Assembly (NCBI RefSeq): GCF_029168945.1 | Contig: NC_083610.1 | Location: 69,307,580 to 69,371,579, forward strand | Length of the DNA: 64,000 bases | Direction: 5' to 3' | From: Cannabis sativa | Taxonomy: Eukaryota > Streptophyta > Magnoliopsida > Rosales > Cannabaceae | In this document: piece by piece, positions 11,540 through 24,289 of the stretch | Numbering within the stretch: the first letter of the stretch is position 1 | How the letters are laid out: every line of letters begins with the position of its first letter | Made by a program: the position numbers and the translations under genes | Notes under the pieces: generated by a model | What the model saw: the letters and a program-made list of their open reading frames with translations, nothing else | Told to the model about the DNA's origin: nothing | The model's database searches: none

Positions 11540-11795
11540 GTATATGAGTTTAGACAAGGAAAATTTAAAGTTTACTTGGACTGATCAATGTGAGAAAAAG
11601 TTTCTAGGAGTTAAAGCAGCGTCTGATCACTGCTCTAGTGTTGACTTTTACTTCTACTAAGGAAAAGTTTGTTGTATATTGTGATGCCTCAAGACTGAGT
11701 CTAGGCTGTGTATTAATGCAAGCTGGAAAAGTAATAGCATATGCTTCTCGATAGTTGAAAGAGTATGAACAGAGGTATCCTACTCACGATATGGA
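11540..11795 (+). pseudogene. Gypsy RT-RNase H junction, first part
   Basis: Recognisable pieces are a KFTWTDQCEKKF segment, then VVYCDASRLSLGCVLMQAGK, then an AYASR.LKEYEQRYPTHDMEL segment, as expected where Gypsy RNase H begins. There are in-frame stops and a frameshift. The sequence breaks off at the solo LTR and continues after 14034 with a piece like ATVFALKSWWHYLYGEKC. Reading across the insertion makes sense if one copy of the target duplication is removed. Confidence 0.8.
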
Positions 11796-11800
11796 ACTTA

Positions 11801-14029
11801 TGTTAGGCTTTGTGCTCTAAATAAAACTCTATTTCAATGTAATCTTTGCAATTCAATTATCAATAAAGAAACATAATTATTTTCATTAATTATTTAATAT
11901 GTCATTTGGTTCATGTGATCATTTATATGTTTATTTGATTTATAAATTCATCCAAATCCTTATCACATTGATATTCTTGTTTATTGTGCTGTCAACACAG
12001 TGGAAAGTAATCAAGATTATGTGATTAAATGTATTCCTAGATTTATCAATACACATGGTTTAACTGATATGATAATCTACAACATAGGTTACTTGCACCT
12101 TGGATAAGTGCTATGTCCTTTCTAGGGCATTGTTTAAAGTAAAGCTTGGGTTGGATGCATGGAGTATGCATTGGAAGGAACCGATATTGAACTTGGATTA
12201 GATATGAAAAATTTACCGTAATATCTATTCAATTCAATATCACTTAGTTGATCATAGATCAAATGATCTTAATCTTGACATGGTTAGGTTCGATCTCAAG
12301 AGTGTTATTTGTGCTCTTTGATTTGTTAGTTAAGCCTACCTTTTGGTCTGGGTGATACGTACATTTTGGGAACATGGTAGTACAATTGAGTGAGAGCACT
12401 AATCATAGATATAGAATCTATAGCTTCTATCTGGACATAGAAGTGAAACGATGATTTCCTTCGAGCTTGGCTAAACAGAGATAAATGGTTGAGTTCTCAT
12501 TTCAGTGATTGTATTAGTTCACTGAAATATCATTTATAGGTGACTAAGTGTTTTAAGGGTAAAATACATTGAATGGTGTAACGGTAAATTAATCCCTATT
12601 CAATGTAGATCATCTATAGAAGATCATTGATTATTGAGATTATAACAATGGATAATTAATAGTGTATCTATATCGTGGAACATATAGAGCGTTCTATGTA
12701 ACTGAGAGTGCAATTCCAAGTTCTATGGTGGATGCGATGAGGAATTAATAAGTTAGTGGATTTACTTGGTAAATTCTAGATCTGCTTATTGGAAGATCGG
12801 TTATATAGGCCCATGGTCTCCATACTAGTTGAGACAAACTGCTTGTAAGACTCAGTTAATTGATTTTAGTTAATCAATTATAATTCTAAAATTAGACTAT
12901 GTCTAGTTTATGAATTTTTCACTAAAATATGGCTTGATTGTGAAGAAATAGTATTTTAGGGTTTATTTATTAATTAAGAGACTTTATGGAGTCTAATTAA
13001 TAAATATTATAAATGACAATTTTATTTGATAATTATTTTAATTATTAAATAAATAGTTTTAGCATTTATAGGGTTAAAAGTGCAAAAAGTGATATTTGTG
13101 AAAAATAGATAAAATAGTTGAGAAAAGTGACAAAACTAAACTAGTGTAGGGCCCACTATGTGGCCGGCCACTAGATGGCTTTTTCACTCTATTTTTATAA
13201 ATTTTTTATTCATAATAATTCAACCCTAACCCTATTGGAAAATAGTATAAAAGGAAGGCTATGGTCTCATTATCCAACTAATGCCTCCAAAGCTAAAAAC
13301 CTAGTTTTCTCTCTAAGTTTATGAGACCTCTTCCTTCTTCTTCCTCTTCCTTTATTTGAAATACTATAGCCTCTCTTCATAAAAAATTTCAAGCCTTAGT
13401 GATTGAGTGCATGCCCACACATATCAAGCAAGTCCTCAATCATAGTGTGTAAGACTGTGAAGAATTCAAACATAAAGGAAGGAGTTTTGGGCTCAAATCT
13501 TGGTGATACTCTGCTACAGAAAGGATACAAGGGTTAGAGATCTGAGCGGAAGGAGTAATTTAATTCCGCTGCAACCACTGTAAGGTTTCTCATACCTTTT
13601 ATGTATTTATTTTATATCGTTTTGGAAGTTTATGTTTAGGATGTTAAAAAAAACATACTTGTTAGTAAATCTAGATCTTGGTAAAATATAAGGCTGTTCA
13701 TAAAAACCAAAAAACCGAAACCGACCATCAAACCGACCAGACCGTAACTGAATTTTCGGTTCCACGTCATCACTGAATTTGGCGGTCGGTTTCGGTTTTT
13801 GAAATAAAAAAATAGTTAACCAAAAAACCGTTAAAACCGCTAAAAACTGCCTAAAACCGCCAAACCGAAAACGCCAAAAACTGTACGGTCGGTTTTATAC
13901 AGTTATAATTTCTAAACGGTCGGTTACGGTTTTCGTAAAATAAAAACGGTAACCGACAGGTCGGTTATAAAATTGTAAAAACTGACCATAACTGACCGAT
14001 TTTCACCCCTAGTAAAATATATTCCAACA
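11801..14029 (+). mobile_element. Solo Copia-type LTR (copy 1) inside Gypsy RNase H
   Basis: It starts TGTTAGGCTTTGTG and ends TTCCAACA. The flanks ACTTA (11796-11800) and AATTA (14030-14034) fit a 5-bp duplication with one mismatch. A reverse-oriented relative lies at 57530-59386. This copy is longer because it holds a 321-bp MITE near its 3' end. No primer-binding site, polypurine tract or second LTR is present, so it is a solo LTR left by recombination. The CTTCTTCCTCTTCC leader-like stretch near 13330-13350 and the TATAAAAGG at about 13247 suggest the start of its transcript. Confidence 0.85.
13691..14011. mobile_element. hAT-like MITE inside the solo LTR
   Basis: The 321-bp insert is flanked by GTAAAATATA on both sides (13681-13690 and 14012-14021), which includes an 8-bp duplication. 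Its ends (AGGCTGTTCA.. and the complement of ..TTTCACCCCTA) resemble the TAGGGGTG termini of hAT elements. The interior is rich in AACCG/CGGTT in both orientations and can fold back on itself. The same segment is absent from the other LTR copy at 57530-59386. Confidence 0.75.
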
Positions 14030-14034
14030 AATTA

Positions 14035-15780
14035 CAGCAACGGTATTTGCGCTAAAAAGTTGGTGGCATTACCTATATGGCGAGAAATGTAAAATATAAC
14101 CGATCTTAAAAGCTTTAGTATTTCTTCACTGAGAAGGATTAGAATATGAGATAGAGACATTAGCTAGAGTTGGTAAAGGATTACGAGTGTGAAATCTTTT
14201 ATTATCCTGGATAATGGCAAACGTAGTAGGTGATGCCCTAAGCAGGAAATGGCAAGGGCAATTGAGTAATATAAAACAGATTTCAAAACAATTCGCAAAT
14301 AAATGACAAAGGCTATCATGGAATTTGTTGTGGGACAGTTAGCCAATATTATCTTGAAATCCACGCTATGAGAAATGATTAGAGAAACTCAGTATAGAGA
14401 TCCTAGTTTAATTGAGTACTATCGTGATAAGTTTTAGTTGGTAAGGACTTTACCGTGGATGGAAGTGATGTGCTACAGTTTATGAATTGTGTATGTGTTC
14501 TTATAGACACTGATATAAGGAAATATATTCTGGATTAATCCCATACCACTCCCCTTATTCTGTACATCCATGTACGGCTAAGATGTACCAAGGTTAAAAT
14601 CTATGTATTGGTGGCCATGTATGAGGAATGATATAGTGGATTATGTTTCATGGTGTTTGACTTGTCAATAAGTGAAAGAAGAGCATTAGAGGCCTTTGGG
14701 ATTATTACAACCATTGAGTCTTCTAGAATGGAAATGGCAAGATATTACCATGGACTTTGTGGTTGGGTTACCTAGGATTACGGGGCAATATAATTCTGTG
14801 TGGGTAATAGTGGTCAGGTATACAAAATTAGATCACTTTTTGCCTATTTGAATGAACTTCTCCATTGATCAGTATGTTGAGTTATATATTAGAAAAATAG
14901 CTCGTCTTCATGGTGCTCCAAAATCCATTGTATTTGACAGAGATTCGAAGTTCACATTAAGATTCTGGGAGAGTCTACATTGAGTTATGGGTACACAGTG
15001 AAAGTTCAGTACAACATTCATCCTCGAACAAATGGATAGTTCGAAAGGACTATTCAGATTTTAGAAGACATGTTACGGGCATGTGTGTTGGACTTTGAAG
15101 GATATTGGATAAAGTACATTCCCTTGACCAAGTTTTTTATAACAACATCTACCAATCAACTATCGGGATGGCTCCTTATGAACTACTTTATAGCAAAAAA
15201 AATGTAGACTACTTATGCAGTGGGATAAGTTAGGTGAGAAAAAGTTTTTAGGTCCCAAAGCTGTTCAGAGAATGAGCAAGGCAATTGATAAAATTAGAGC
15301 TCGAACGCTCCATGCTCAGAGTAGGTAGAAGAGTTATAAAAATTCAAAGTGTCAGAATGTTGACTTTTAAGTTGGAGATATAGTATTTCTCTGGATTTTA
15401 CCTATGAAAGGTGTGAAATGTTTTGGTAAAAGAGGAAAGTTAAGCCCAAGGTTTTGTTGAACCTTTTAAAATCCTGAAAAGGATAAGACAAGTGGTGCAC
15501 AAGTTGGCTGTGCCCCCAGTGCTGATAGCTTTATATAATGTGTTTCATGTTTCAATATGTGTCAGACTCATCTCGTATTTTGAGTTACAAAGCCTTGGAA
15601 CTTCAACCAGACCTCTCATATGAAGAACAACTAGTTGAGATGCTTATTAGAAGAGAGAAATTCTTGAGAAACAGGACACTAACATTGGTGAAAGTATTAT
15701 GGATAAATAACAAGGTCAAAAAGGTGACCTGAGAATTGGAATCAGATATGAAACAAAAATATCCTAAGTTGTTGAAGTAA
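14035..15780 (+). pseudogene. Gypsy RNase H end, integrase and chromoviral tail
   Basis: After the solo LTR the polyprotein resumes. The integrase H2C2-like segment lies near 14540-14680. The core holds TMDFVVGLPRITGQYNSVW (first catalytic D) and SIVFDRDSKFT (second D) at about 14750-14960. The region of the third catalytic residue is frameshifted. The C-terminal piece at 15538-15732 contains YEEQLVEMLIRREKFLRNRT and VKVLW, typical of Del/Tekay-type chromoviruses. Many stops and frameshifts show it has long been inactive. Confidence 0.8.
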
Positions 15781-15815
15781 ATTTCGGGACAAAATTTCTG
15801 TAAGGAGGGAATAAT

Positions 15816-18141
15816 TGTAATATCCTAAAAATTTAGAAGTGGATTAACAACCCTAATTAACTTAATTAAGAATAAATAAAGGATTATATTATAATATAAT
15901 CAATTGTATGATATTATTTGAGAATATTTGAATATAAGACCCCATTTATGTGATAGGGGCATTTTCATAATTTTAACTTGAGAAGGGTGAAATTATAATT
16001 TTAATATCTCTTGTGCTAATGAGCTACATTATTATATAGTATGTTTGCTTTATTGTATTATAGGTGAATTTCAATAAGTTTGCGCAGTATTGTCACAATC
16101 GAGTATTTTGGCTCAGACCTGGTTCAGAGTCTAAATTAAAAGTGTATTTGTTTCCATTAAATGATAGTATCTAATTTAATATGTGGTTGTGTGAATTTGA
16201 GCTGACATTTGTGCTATTGGTGCTCTTTTAAAGTAAATTAAAGTTATAGGGCAAACTAGTCATTTGACCATAACTTGGTTAAATAGGACTATGATATTTT
16301 ATTTGTGAAAATTGAGAAAAAAATAATTCATTCTCAGCCTAAGAAGAAACTCCCACCAACCCCTTCTTCTCCTCTTTCTCTTTTTCATTGTTCTTGATTT
16401 TGAGAGAATTGAAGCAAGATTTGTGTCAGATATTGGTGTGTAATTACTGGTTTAAGTTTGGAAGCTAATTGAGGTATTTATTTCATTTTTTTTTAAGTTT
16501 TAATTTTTGAAATCTCATCCTAGGATTTTGTTTTGTTTGGTGTTCGTGAAGTGTATTGTGTTACTTCCTTGGATGACAACCAAAGTTTTGTGTATTAATT
16601 TTGTGGTGAATATGGAGTTTAAGCATGAAATCTATTCATGATTCTAGTTGATGTTGTTTTGTGGTTATTTTGGAGTTATGCATATAGGAGCTGAATTTGA
16701 AGTTTGAGCTTGAGAACCATTAGTTTTCCTAAGCTTTAATGTGTGAAATTATGTGTTTTTTGAGCTAAATCTTTGTGTGATTTAGGCATGAATTATTATG
16801 AGATATATTATACTTGCATACGCTCTGTTTTGGTCTTAGAAACCAATGGCATAATATGTGTAAAGTTTAATGTGATTTTGTGCATGTTGTAAGTTGTTAA
16901 ATTTGGGTTTTCTGGGTTTTTAGGCCCAGTCTCCACGATCAAATTTATGGTAGTTGCAGCAAGGCTTTACCCAAAATAGGGGATAGCCCTTTCCTAGTTT
17001 GATCGTGGCGACCACGAGGCGACAATTCAATTTTTTTTTTCATTTTGCTTTGGTTATAACTTTTGACTCCGAACTCCGTTTTAGATGTTCTTTATATCGT
17101 TAAAAAGTTCGTTACAAGCTCTATTATTTGTTATATAGTTGGAGTCCTAAATATGAATAATTATCTTATGATATTGAAGATTAACCCTATTATGTTTTAA
17201 ACTTGGAATTGTGACTACGGTTACCGGGACTTGTTCGAGATCACCTATGGATTAGAAGTCTCCTCATACTTTGGAATCCAGGTATGAAAGCGAACCCTAC
17301 ACTTAGAGTATAGCGCGGTGGCACACTTATATATTATGTGGAGAATTTGATAAAAATGTGAGTTGGGATTATTTTCCTAAAGTTTCTATATTTGAGCAAG
17401 TGTTAAATGAATTATATGTATATATATCAAGAGTTATGTGTGTAAGATAAACACTAGCAGAATAGACCCTTGTGAGAGCATAATATATGAATTATACATA
17501 TATGATAAGAGTTGTGCTATCAAAGCATAACTAGGTTATACTCGGTAACCAAAACTAACAGAAATCCTGATAAGGCCTTATATAGTAAATAGTCGTGTGA
17601 GCGTAACACATGGTGTTTATACAATATAGACTTAGGATGTGGTGGCATTATCATAAGTGCAATGGCGTGTTATATTAGTGTAGGAGCATAGTTATCTACA
17701 CATTAGCGTATTAAATGTGATATATATTATATGTTATATTTGAGTTTGATTATGCTTTCTTGTTGAGCCTTGGCTCACGGGTGTTCTATTGTACAGATAA
17801 AGGTAAAGCAATATTAGGCTAGTCATGAATTTGAGGATTTTGTTGATGAATTGTACATATTTTAGCCAAACTAAACTACGAGGATTGGGTCCAATAGGAA
17901 GATTGTATAAAAATCTCACTGTCACTTAAATTAGCTTTCATGTAAACAACTTTAATATTTTATAAAAGATTTTATGGGATCTAAGATTGTATTAATATTT
18001 TGGTTTAAATTAGAAGTTATTACAAGTTGTTTTTAATTATGAATTATTATGTTTTAATTCACTTGGCTTATTAGATCTCGGTCAACGGGATTAACACAAT
18101 GTAATCACGACACGTGGTGTTCCTTTAATTAGGGCGTTACA
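15816..18141 (+). repeat. 3' LTR of the first Gypsy element
   Basis: It starts TGTAATATCC directly after the purine-rich tract AAGGAGGGAATAA and ends GGGCGTTACA. The start and end match the LTR at 21549-24271. The 2326 bp hold no gene; the minus frame at 17734-17925 is spurious. Confidence 0.8.
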
Positions 18142-18375
18142 TACAACCACCACAACTGCCACCTTAAAGCTCTGGTTTACACCAAAATACTAAAAAAATG
18201 GTCCAATATCGACAATGTATTTTTAGGTATAAAAAATGAGAAATTTTGCAAAAAAAAAATGAATAAAAATTGTGGGAAAATGTGATTTATAGGTTGAAGG
18301 GGTGGTGGTTGAGAGGGTTTCGGCTAGGTTTACTAAGCTAAAGGGTTTGGTAAAGAATACGAAATGTGGCATTTG

Positions 18376-18523
18376 GCCTCGCTGAAGTGTTTTTGAGCCC
18401 CTTCGACATCGGTTATTATGTAGTAACCGTCGCCATAGGAGTCACAAAATCGTGTGACCCCTATGGCATCAGTTATTACATAACAACCAATGCCAAAAGG
18501 GTTTAAAAACTCTTCAGCAAGGC
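18376..18523. repeat. Imperfect 150-bp fold-back
   Basis: Outer arms (GCTGAAGTGTTTTTGAGCCC and its right-hand complement ending CTTCAGC) enclose two smaller palindromes of the type CGGTTATTATGTAGTAACCG. Units of this kind occur near the ends of some plant DNA transposons, but no complete element is visible. The rest of 18142-19030 holds no gene that I can support. Confidence 0.55.
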
Positions 18524-19029
18524 TAAAAGGATTTAGCTTCCCTTTTTTTATAATTCAACTAAAATAACCGCCTCTAAAGGCTAATTTTATAGTAGGGCAG
18601 TTACACCCAAACACCGTACTATCGTCAACTGGCTAAGGTTGAATAGCTATGTTTTAAGGAGCGGTGATCAGAATTGCCCTAACGGACTGGGCAGTGTGTT
18701 CGCGCTAGAGAGAAATGGGAGGGAGAATCACAAGTGATTACTCTACAAATATATATGTAAAGTGTATATGAGTACACTGTCCAACCCCTGCGCAAAATTG
18801 CCATCGCTACCTTCGACGATCCCACAACCACGTGAAATTCCACCCTGAACCCCTCCACAACTGACGAAACCCCTCTCTGAATCCATCACCTCCAACGAAC
18901 CCTCAAAGGGTTTTTTTAAGTTAAGCCCATTTTTATACTCTCTAACAAATTATGAAATAGTACAAAAGAAACGATGGGAAAAGAAAGCTAAAATTTAATG
19001 TGTTAAAAAGAAACTGCCCACAGTTACAG

Positions 19030-21540
19030 TAGCGAGAGTGGAAGGATGATTGAAAGTATGTGTTAAAATTTAATGGTGTGTTACTGAGTAGTTTTGGTAC
19101 CTTTCAGCCTACTAGAGAACTGGTTATTTTTCCAGTATGTGGTCTAAACCCTTCCCAACCTGTGAGGAGAAGGAAATAGTTGGTTGTTTCAGCTGTGCTG
19201 AATTTAGAGAAATTTGATATTATACTAGGATTGAACTAGTTTGCAAGGTGTAATGTAACTATAAATTGTAAAGGAAAAAAATGGTAACCTTTGAATCAGA
19301 AGGGGAAGACCCATTTTGTGCTCGTGGGCATGGTTCAAGGGTCCCGAATCCTATTAATTTTACTAAGTAAAGTAAGAGGTTTGTTATGGAGTAGATGCCT
19401 TTTCAGAAGAGCCACCAGGGTTATTGATAAAGTGGGAAATTAATTTTGAATTGAATTGATATTGGGGGTAAAACCTGTATCTAAAGTTCTGAATTGGATG
19501 ATAATTGTATAATTGAAGAGGGTAAATATTTTGTTGTAGGAAAAAAAATGTTAGGCTTGAAATTGCTACTTTGAGTATTTTCTTCTGGAATACGTCAGTT
19601 TTGTTGTGAAGGACAAGAATGAAACTTTACAAGTGTGTATTGATCGTTGGAAATTAATTAAATACATGATGAAGAGTAAGTATTCTTTTATCAAAGATAG
19701 AAGTTATGATGATTAATTTTAGGAAAGAACCGTCTTCTCTGAGATTGGTCTTCGATCTGGTTATTACCAATTGAAGATTCAAGAAAAGGGTATTTCTAAA
19801 GAAGTTTTTCATACCCGATGACTTCGTGATGATTTCATTAATGATATTCTGATTTCATCTAAGTCAAGAAGGCATTTGAGAGGAAATTTTTGGATGGTGT
19901 TGTAATGATTGGGAGCCTAAGCTTCACGCTAATTACAGGAAATGCAAATTTTCTGACTCTAAGTAGGTTTCTTAGAGTATGAAATGGATATAGATAGTAT
20001 CTTGATAGATTCGACAAGGATTAAACCAGTTCAGAGTTGACTTCAATCCATGTTTACAACTGAGGTTAGAGGTTTTCTGGAATTAACAGAATGCTACAGA
20101 ATATTTGTTGAGGGATGTTTACACTCTTAGTGGAATTAAGTTGAAAGAATTGAAACAGAGGTTAACTATTGTACCAATGTTAACATTGTCAGACAATGAG
20201 GATAAATTTGTGATTTAGAGTGACCCTTCTAACAAGAATTTGATTATATTTTGATATAGTCCAGGAGAGTTATTACCTGTGCTTTTAAACGATTGAAGAA
20301 GTGTGAGTAATAGTATTTCAGTTATTGAATTGATAGCAGTAGCTTCCGTCTTGGGAGTTTGATGCTTTTACCTGTTTGGCAAAAGTGCGAAGTTTATACA
20401 AATTATGGGAGCCTCAAATATTTTATTATTTGCAAGATTTATTAGGAAGAATTAAAATGGCCCAGCAGGGTGACTTTGAATTACTAGGGTACAAAGAAAG
20501 ATTTGGGACCGGTTCGACAAAGGACTTTTTGATTTTGTCTAAAGGAATTTTATGATATGAAGATAGGGATTGTATACCAGTCAGATAAGGATATTGAATA
20601 GACGATTCTGAATGAGTCTTATAGTATGTCATACTCTTTACACCTGTGAGTAACTAAGATATATCACGATGTTTTAACCCTTTGTTAGATGTGAAAGATG
20701 ACATTGTGAAGTATGAATTAGATGTCCAACTTGTCAGCAAGTCAAGGAATGGTAGGGTTCTATGATTCTATCTCGGTAAGTAGGAACAAGTGTACAAAGT
20801 CAGTACACTTTTCTTTATCAAAGCAGAATATAATCGGATTAGTGTGCTAATCTATTTGTCAAGGAAATAGTTCAAACTTGTGATGCATCAAAAGTAATTA
20901 TCTCAGGTTGAGATTTAAGTTTATATCTAAATGCTGATAGAGTCTGTAACAAGCATGTGTGATAGATTTTGAGAGTTCCTAAAATAAGTTTCGTCTGCTG
21001 AATGAGTTTTCATATAATAACAGTTATTAGAGTACTGTTAATGGGATACTAATGTAGTTTAAAGATCCAAAGTGTAGAGATATTAAATTCCAAGTTGGGT
21101 ATTTTATTTTTCTTCAGGTGGTTCAAATGGGAGGAACTCGAAAATCGAGAAGAAAGGAAAGTTAAGTCCCAAGTTAATCGACCCATTTGAGTTTCTGGAA
21201 AAAAGGGTAGGTCGGGTAGCTTATTAGCTAGCCATACTCCCTGCTTTATCTGGAGTTTCCAACATGTACTTCAATGTTTTAGAAGTATGAGGCAGAAGTG
21301 ATCCATATACGAAGTCACGAGAATATTGAACTTCAAATAGACTTATCATATGAGGAACAATCGGTACAGATTTTCTGAACAGAAAAGAGAATGTGTTGTG
21401 GAACAAAGACTATATCGCTAGTTATAGTGCTGTGAATGAACAACAAGATTTAAAGGTGATTTGAGAGTTAAAGTCGCAGTTGCGGGAACTATATCTCGAG
21501 TTATTTGAATAAATTTTGAGGACGAAATTTCTATAAAGAG
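19030..21540 (+). pseudogene. Gypsy protease, RT, RNase H and integrase remnants
   Basis: A protease-like piece near 19200-19290 reads FDIILGLN. followed by FARCNVTINCKGKK. RT pieces near 19600-19800 include FVVKDKNETLQVCIDRWK and VFSEIGLRSGYYQLKI, both conserved Gypsy RT segments, with a deletion between them. RNase H and integrase traces follow, and the chromoviral tail (LSYEEQSVQIF) is near 21335-21380. Stops and frameshifts occur throughout. None of the short open frames here is a gene. Confidence 0.75.
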
Positions 21541-21548
21541 AGGATAGT

Positions 21549-24271
21549 TGTAATATCCCAAAAAAATATATTGATATTTTAATTGGACATATTTTGTTAA
21601 ATATGTAATTAAGTGGGCATTAGAGTAGGATTATATAATCCTACTTAAACTAATTACGAGTCGATTAGGGAGATAAGAATAAATAAAGCGTAATTTATTA
21701 ATTACGCAGATTATATTGGAATATGTGGGTAATCGTAGATACCATAACTTGAATAAAATATTTTCAGGGCTGGCAACTGTGGAACTTGACGGGGAGGTCA
21801 GAAATGTCATGGCAATAAAAGATGACTTGAATTGAATATTATACCGGTCTAGTTTAGAATTTTTTTTAAGTTATCGATTTGGTGGATTAATTAGGGAATG
21901 ACTAAAATACCCTTAGAATTTTCTAAAATTTAAGTGTTAAGGGAAGGGGTAGAATAGTTTTTTTATAAAGTGAATCTTTTGTCTTTTAGTGCCTTTCTCT
22001 AGGCTGAGATATTACTAATAATAAGTTTATATTTTATTTAAGTCTTATGTGTTGATAAATGATGATACAACTTAGAAAACTTAAGAAAAAGTCAACACAA
22101 GTTCCTTCTCTTCTACTCTCTTGCACGAGCCTAGGAGACCAGCAGCACTCAAGGGATTTTCATAACTGTTTCTTCAATTTCTTGACAGAATTAATAAGTT
22201 CTAGGGTTGGTACAAGCTTGAAGGTAAGTTTTTCACCCTTTTCTCCTAGTTTATTCAAGTTTCAAGTTAGATATAAGTTAGGGTTTTGGTGATTTCGAGA
22301 TTGGGGTGTTAAACTGAAGTTAGAATAAGTTTCTATGCTTGAGTTAGAGTTTGTTTAAGATCAACTTGGTTAGAATCAGCTCAGTTAGGGTTGAGTTAGA
22401 GGAATTTAGGATTTATAAGCGTAAATTGTACTTGACTATGCTATATTGATTAAATTGATGAATTGTTGTGTTTGAATGCTTTAAACATGTTGTATTCGTG
22501 TTATAAAACTGTTCTGTGAAGTTTGGGAACAATTGGTTAGGTTTGGAGCAAGTTTTGGGACTTTTAAGATTTGAAATTTTTGAGTTTCTAGTGTGGTGAA
22601 CCAGAATTCCGGATGGTACAGGGCTGCACCAACCGGAATTTCGGATGATCAATTTTCTAGGAATCCCCGATTTTTGTATTTTAGCCATAACTTTTCACTC
22701 AGGGTGTCTGTTTTAGACATTCTATATACCGTTTCGAAGCTTATGAAGAGCTCTACAGTATGAGACACAGATTAGATCCAAAAGATATATTTTATTTTAG
22801 GGTGTTTTTACCATAAGATTTGGTAGAAAACTCTAGGTTATTTTATGCAGGTTTTAGACAGTGTTTTGGAATAGACCCTTATTGATTTACCTTTATCGTG
22901 ACATAGGACTCGAAATTGTCGAGCATCGTTCCATTCATGTCGGCCCATATACTTGACTTTGGACTTGAGGTAAGAAAAGTATTAAGCACTGTTTATAGTT
23001 AATGATATGATTGTTATGGTCTCGATTATGATCGAGATCACGATATGTATTTGTTGTGACTTAACCTTGATCGAGATTAATAATATGTATTTGTTATGAC
23101 TTGATGGTAATTGAGGTAATGATGAGAAACAATTATTGTCGTTTGTGAATTGTTTATGAATGAGGGAAGAACACAGTTATCACCGTTGTTGTGAATGAAT
23201 TAAGATACAGTCATTACCGTTATGAGTAATTACTCTTGAAACCGTGGATAGGTTTCTTACTTATCGTTTACTTTATCGGGCAACGATAGTGACATACACA
23301 GCTTGTGGATAACGAGGGGTGAGGATTGGTAACGGTCATTACCGTTATGAGTAATTATTCTTGAAACCGCAAATAGGTTTCTTAATTATCGTTTGCTATA
23401 TCGGGCAACAATAGTGACATATGTAGCTCGTGGTTAACAAGTGGTAAGGGTACTTTATAAAGTACTAGGATTGTGTGATTACAAAGTTGTGAAATGAATT
23501 AAGCATGTTATTATGTGATGAGTTGTAATCGGATACATCTTTGTTATAATGTGACTGAATGAATTTTATATTGCTTAAGAAATTAGTTTCTTTTCTTGTA
23601 GAGCCACAGTGATTCACGAGATGTAAGAATATGTGTTTATAGGGATGTAAATTTAGAGTGCTTTACAAGGCACTGAAAATATGTGATAGTGTATTGAATC
23701 AATATTTGATTAGTGTAATGATAAAGCTATTCACGGCAAGATGCTATGATATTTTTATATTGTGTAATATACGGTTTGTATAGACGTTATACTATATATG
23801 CAGGCTGAATATATAATGAATCACGAGTATGTATGTTATGTTATGATAAGAATACTTGCGTTTTTATTGCTTTTGATTTAATAACTTTTCTTGCCGAGTC
23901 ATTGTGACTCACGAGTGCTTCATGGTGCATGTAAAAAGGTTAAAAGTTATGTTCAGCCATGAGCCAGAGGTCTTCCAGCAATGTACATATCAGCCGTGGT
24001 GTCTTGGCTTCTGGGAAGCAGGATCAACCTATTTTTTTTTTATCTATGTTTGGAAATATAACCTTATTTTTGTAATAGTAATTTCGTAACCTACTGTAAA
24101 ATAATTTTATAAACAGGGGATCCCCGTATTATGACATTTAGTATGAAAGTTTTATTTTAACCTAATCATAAGCTTTTAATTAAACCACACTTTGTTTTCT
24201 AAACTAATAGATTACGAGAAATAAGTTTGTAAAAGCACACACGTGGCGTCCCTGAGGGTCAGGGCGTTACA
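21549..24271 (+). repeat. 3' LTR of the second Gypsy element
   Basis: 2723 bp from TGTAATATCCC to GGGCGTTACA. Inside, a block around 23160-23450 is partly duplicated: the ACCGTTATGAGTAATTA segment and the GCAACGATAGTGACATA-like segment each occur twice, about 120 bp apart. No gene is present; short frames at 22059, 22413 and 23904 lie within the LTR. Confidence 0.8.
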
Positions 24272-24289
24272 TATTCTCTCCTTATTCTT

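Larger units (their letters stand above)
11540..18141 (+). mobile_element. Decayed chromovirus-type Gypsy element, 5'-truncated
   Basis: The order on the + strand is RNase H (11540-11800, resuming 14035-14300), integrase zinc-binding and core (about 14520-15100), a C-terminal chromoviral tail (about 15540-15775), polypurine tract, then LTR (15816-18141). The coding part is interrupted by many stops and frameshifts and by a solo LTR at 11801-14029. Gag, protease and most of the reverse transcriptase, as well as the 5' LTR, are absent. The domain order (integrase after RNase H) identifies Gypsy; the PPT and LTR ends are like those of the second copy at 19.0-24.3 kb. Confidence 0.8.
19030..24271 (+). 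mobile_element. Second decayed Gypsy element, 5'-truncated
   Basis: Protease, reverse transcriptase, RNase H and integrase remnants (19030-21540) lead into a polypurine-like tract and an LTR (21549-24271). It is related to the element at 11.5-18.1 kb but more degraded in its coding part. There is no 5' LTR. Having two truncated relatives in tandem on the same strand suggests either separate insertions or a break-up of a longer array. Confidence 0.75.
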
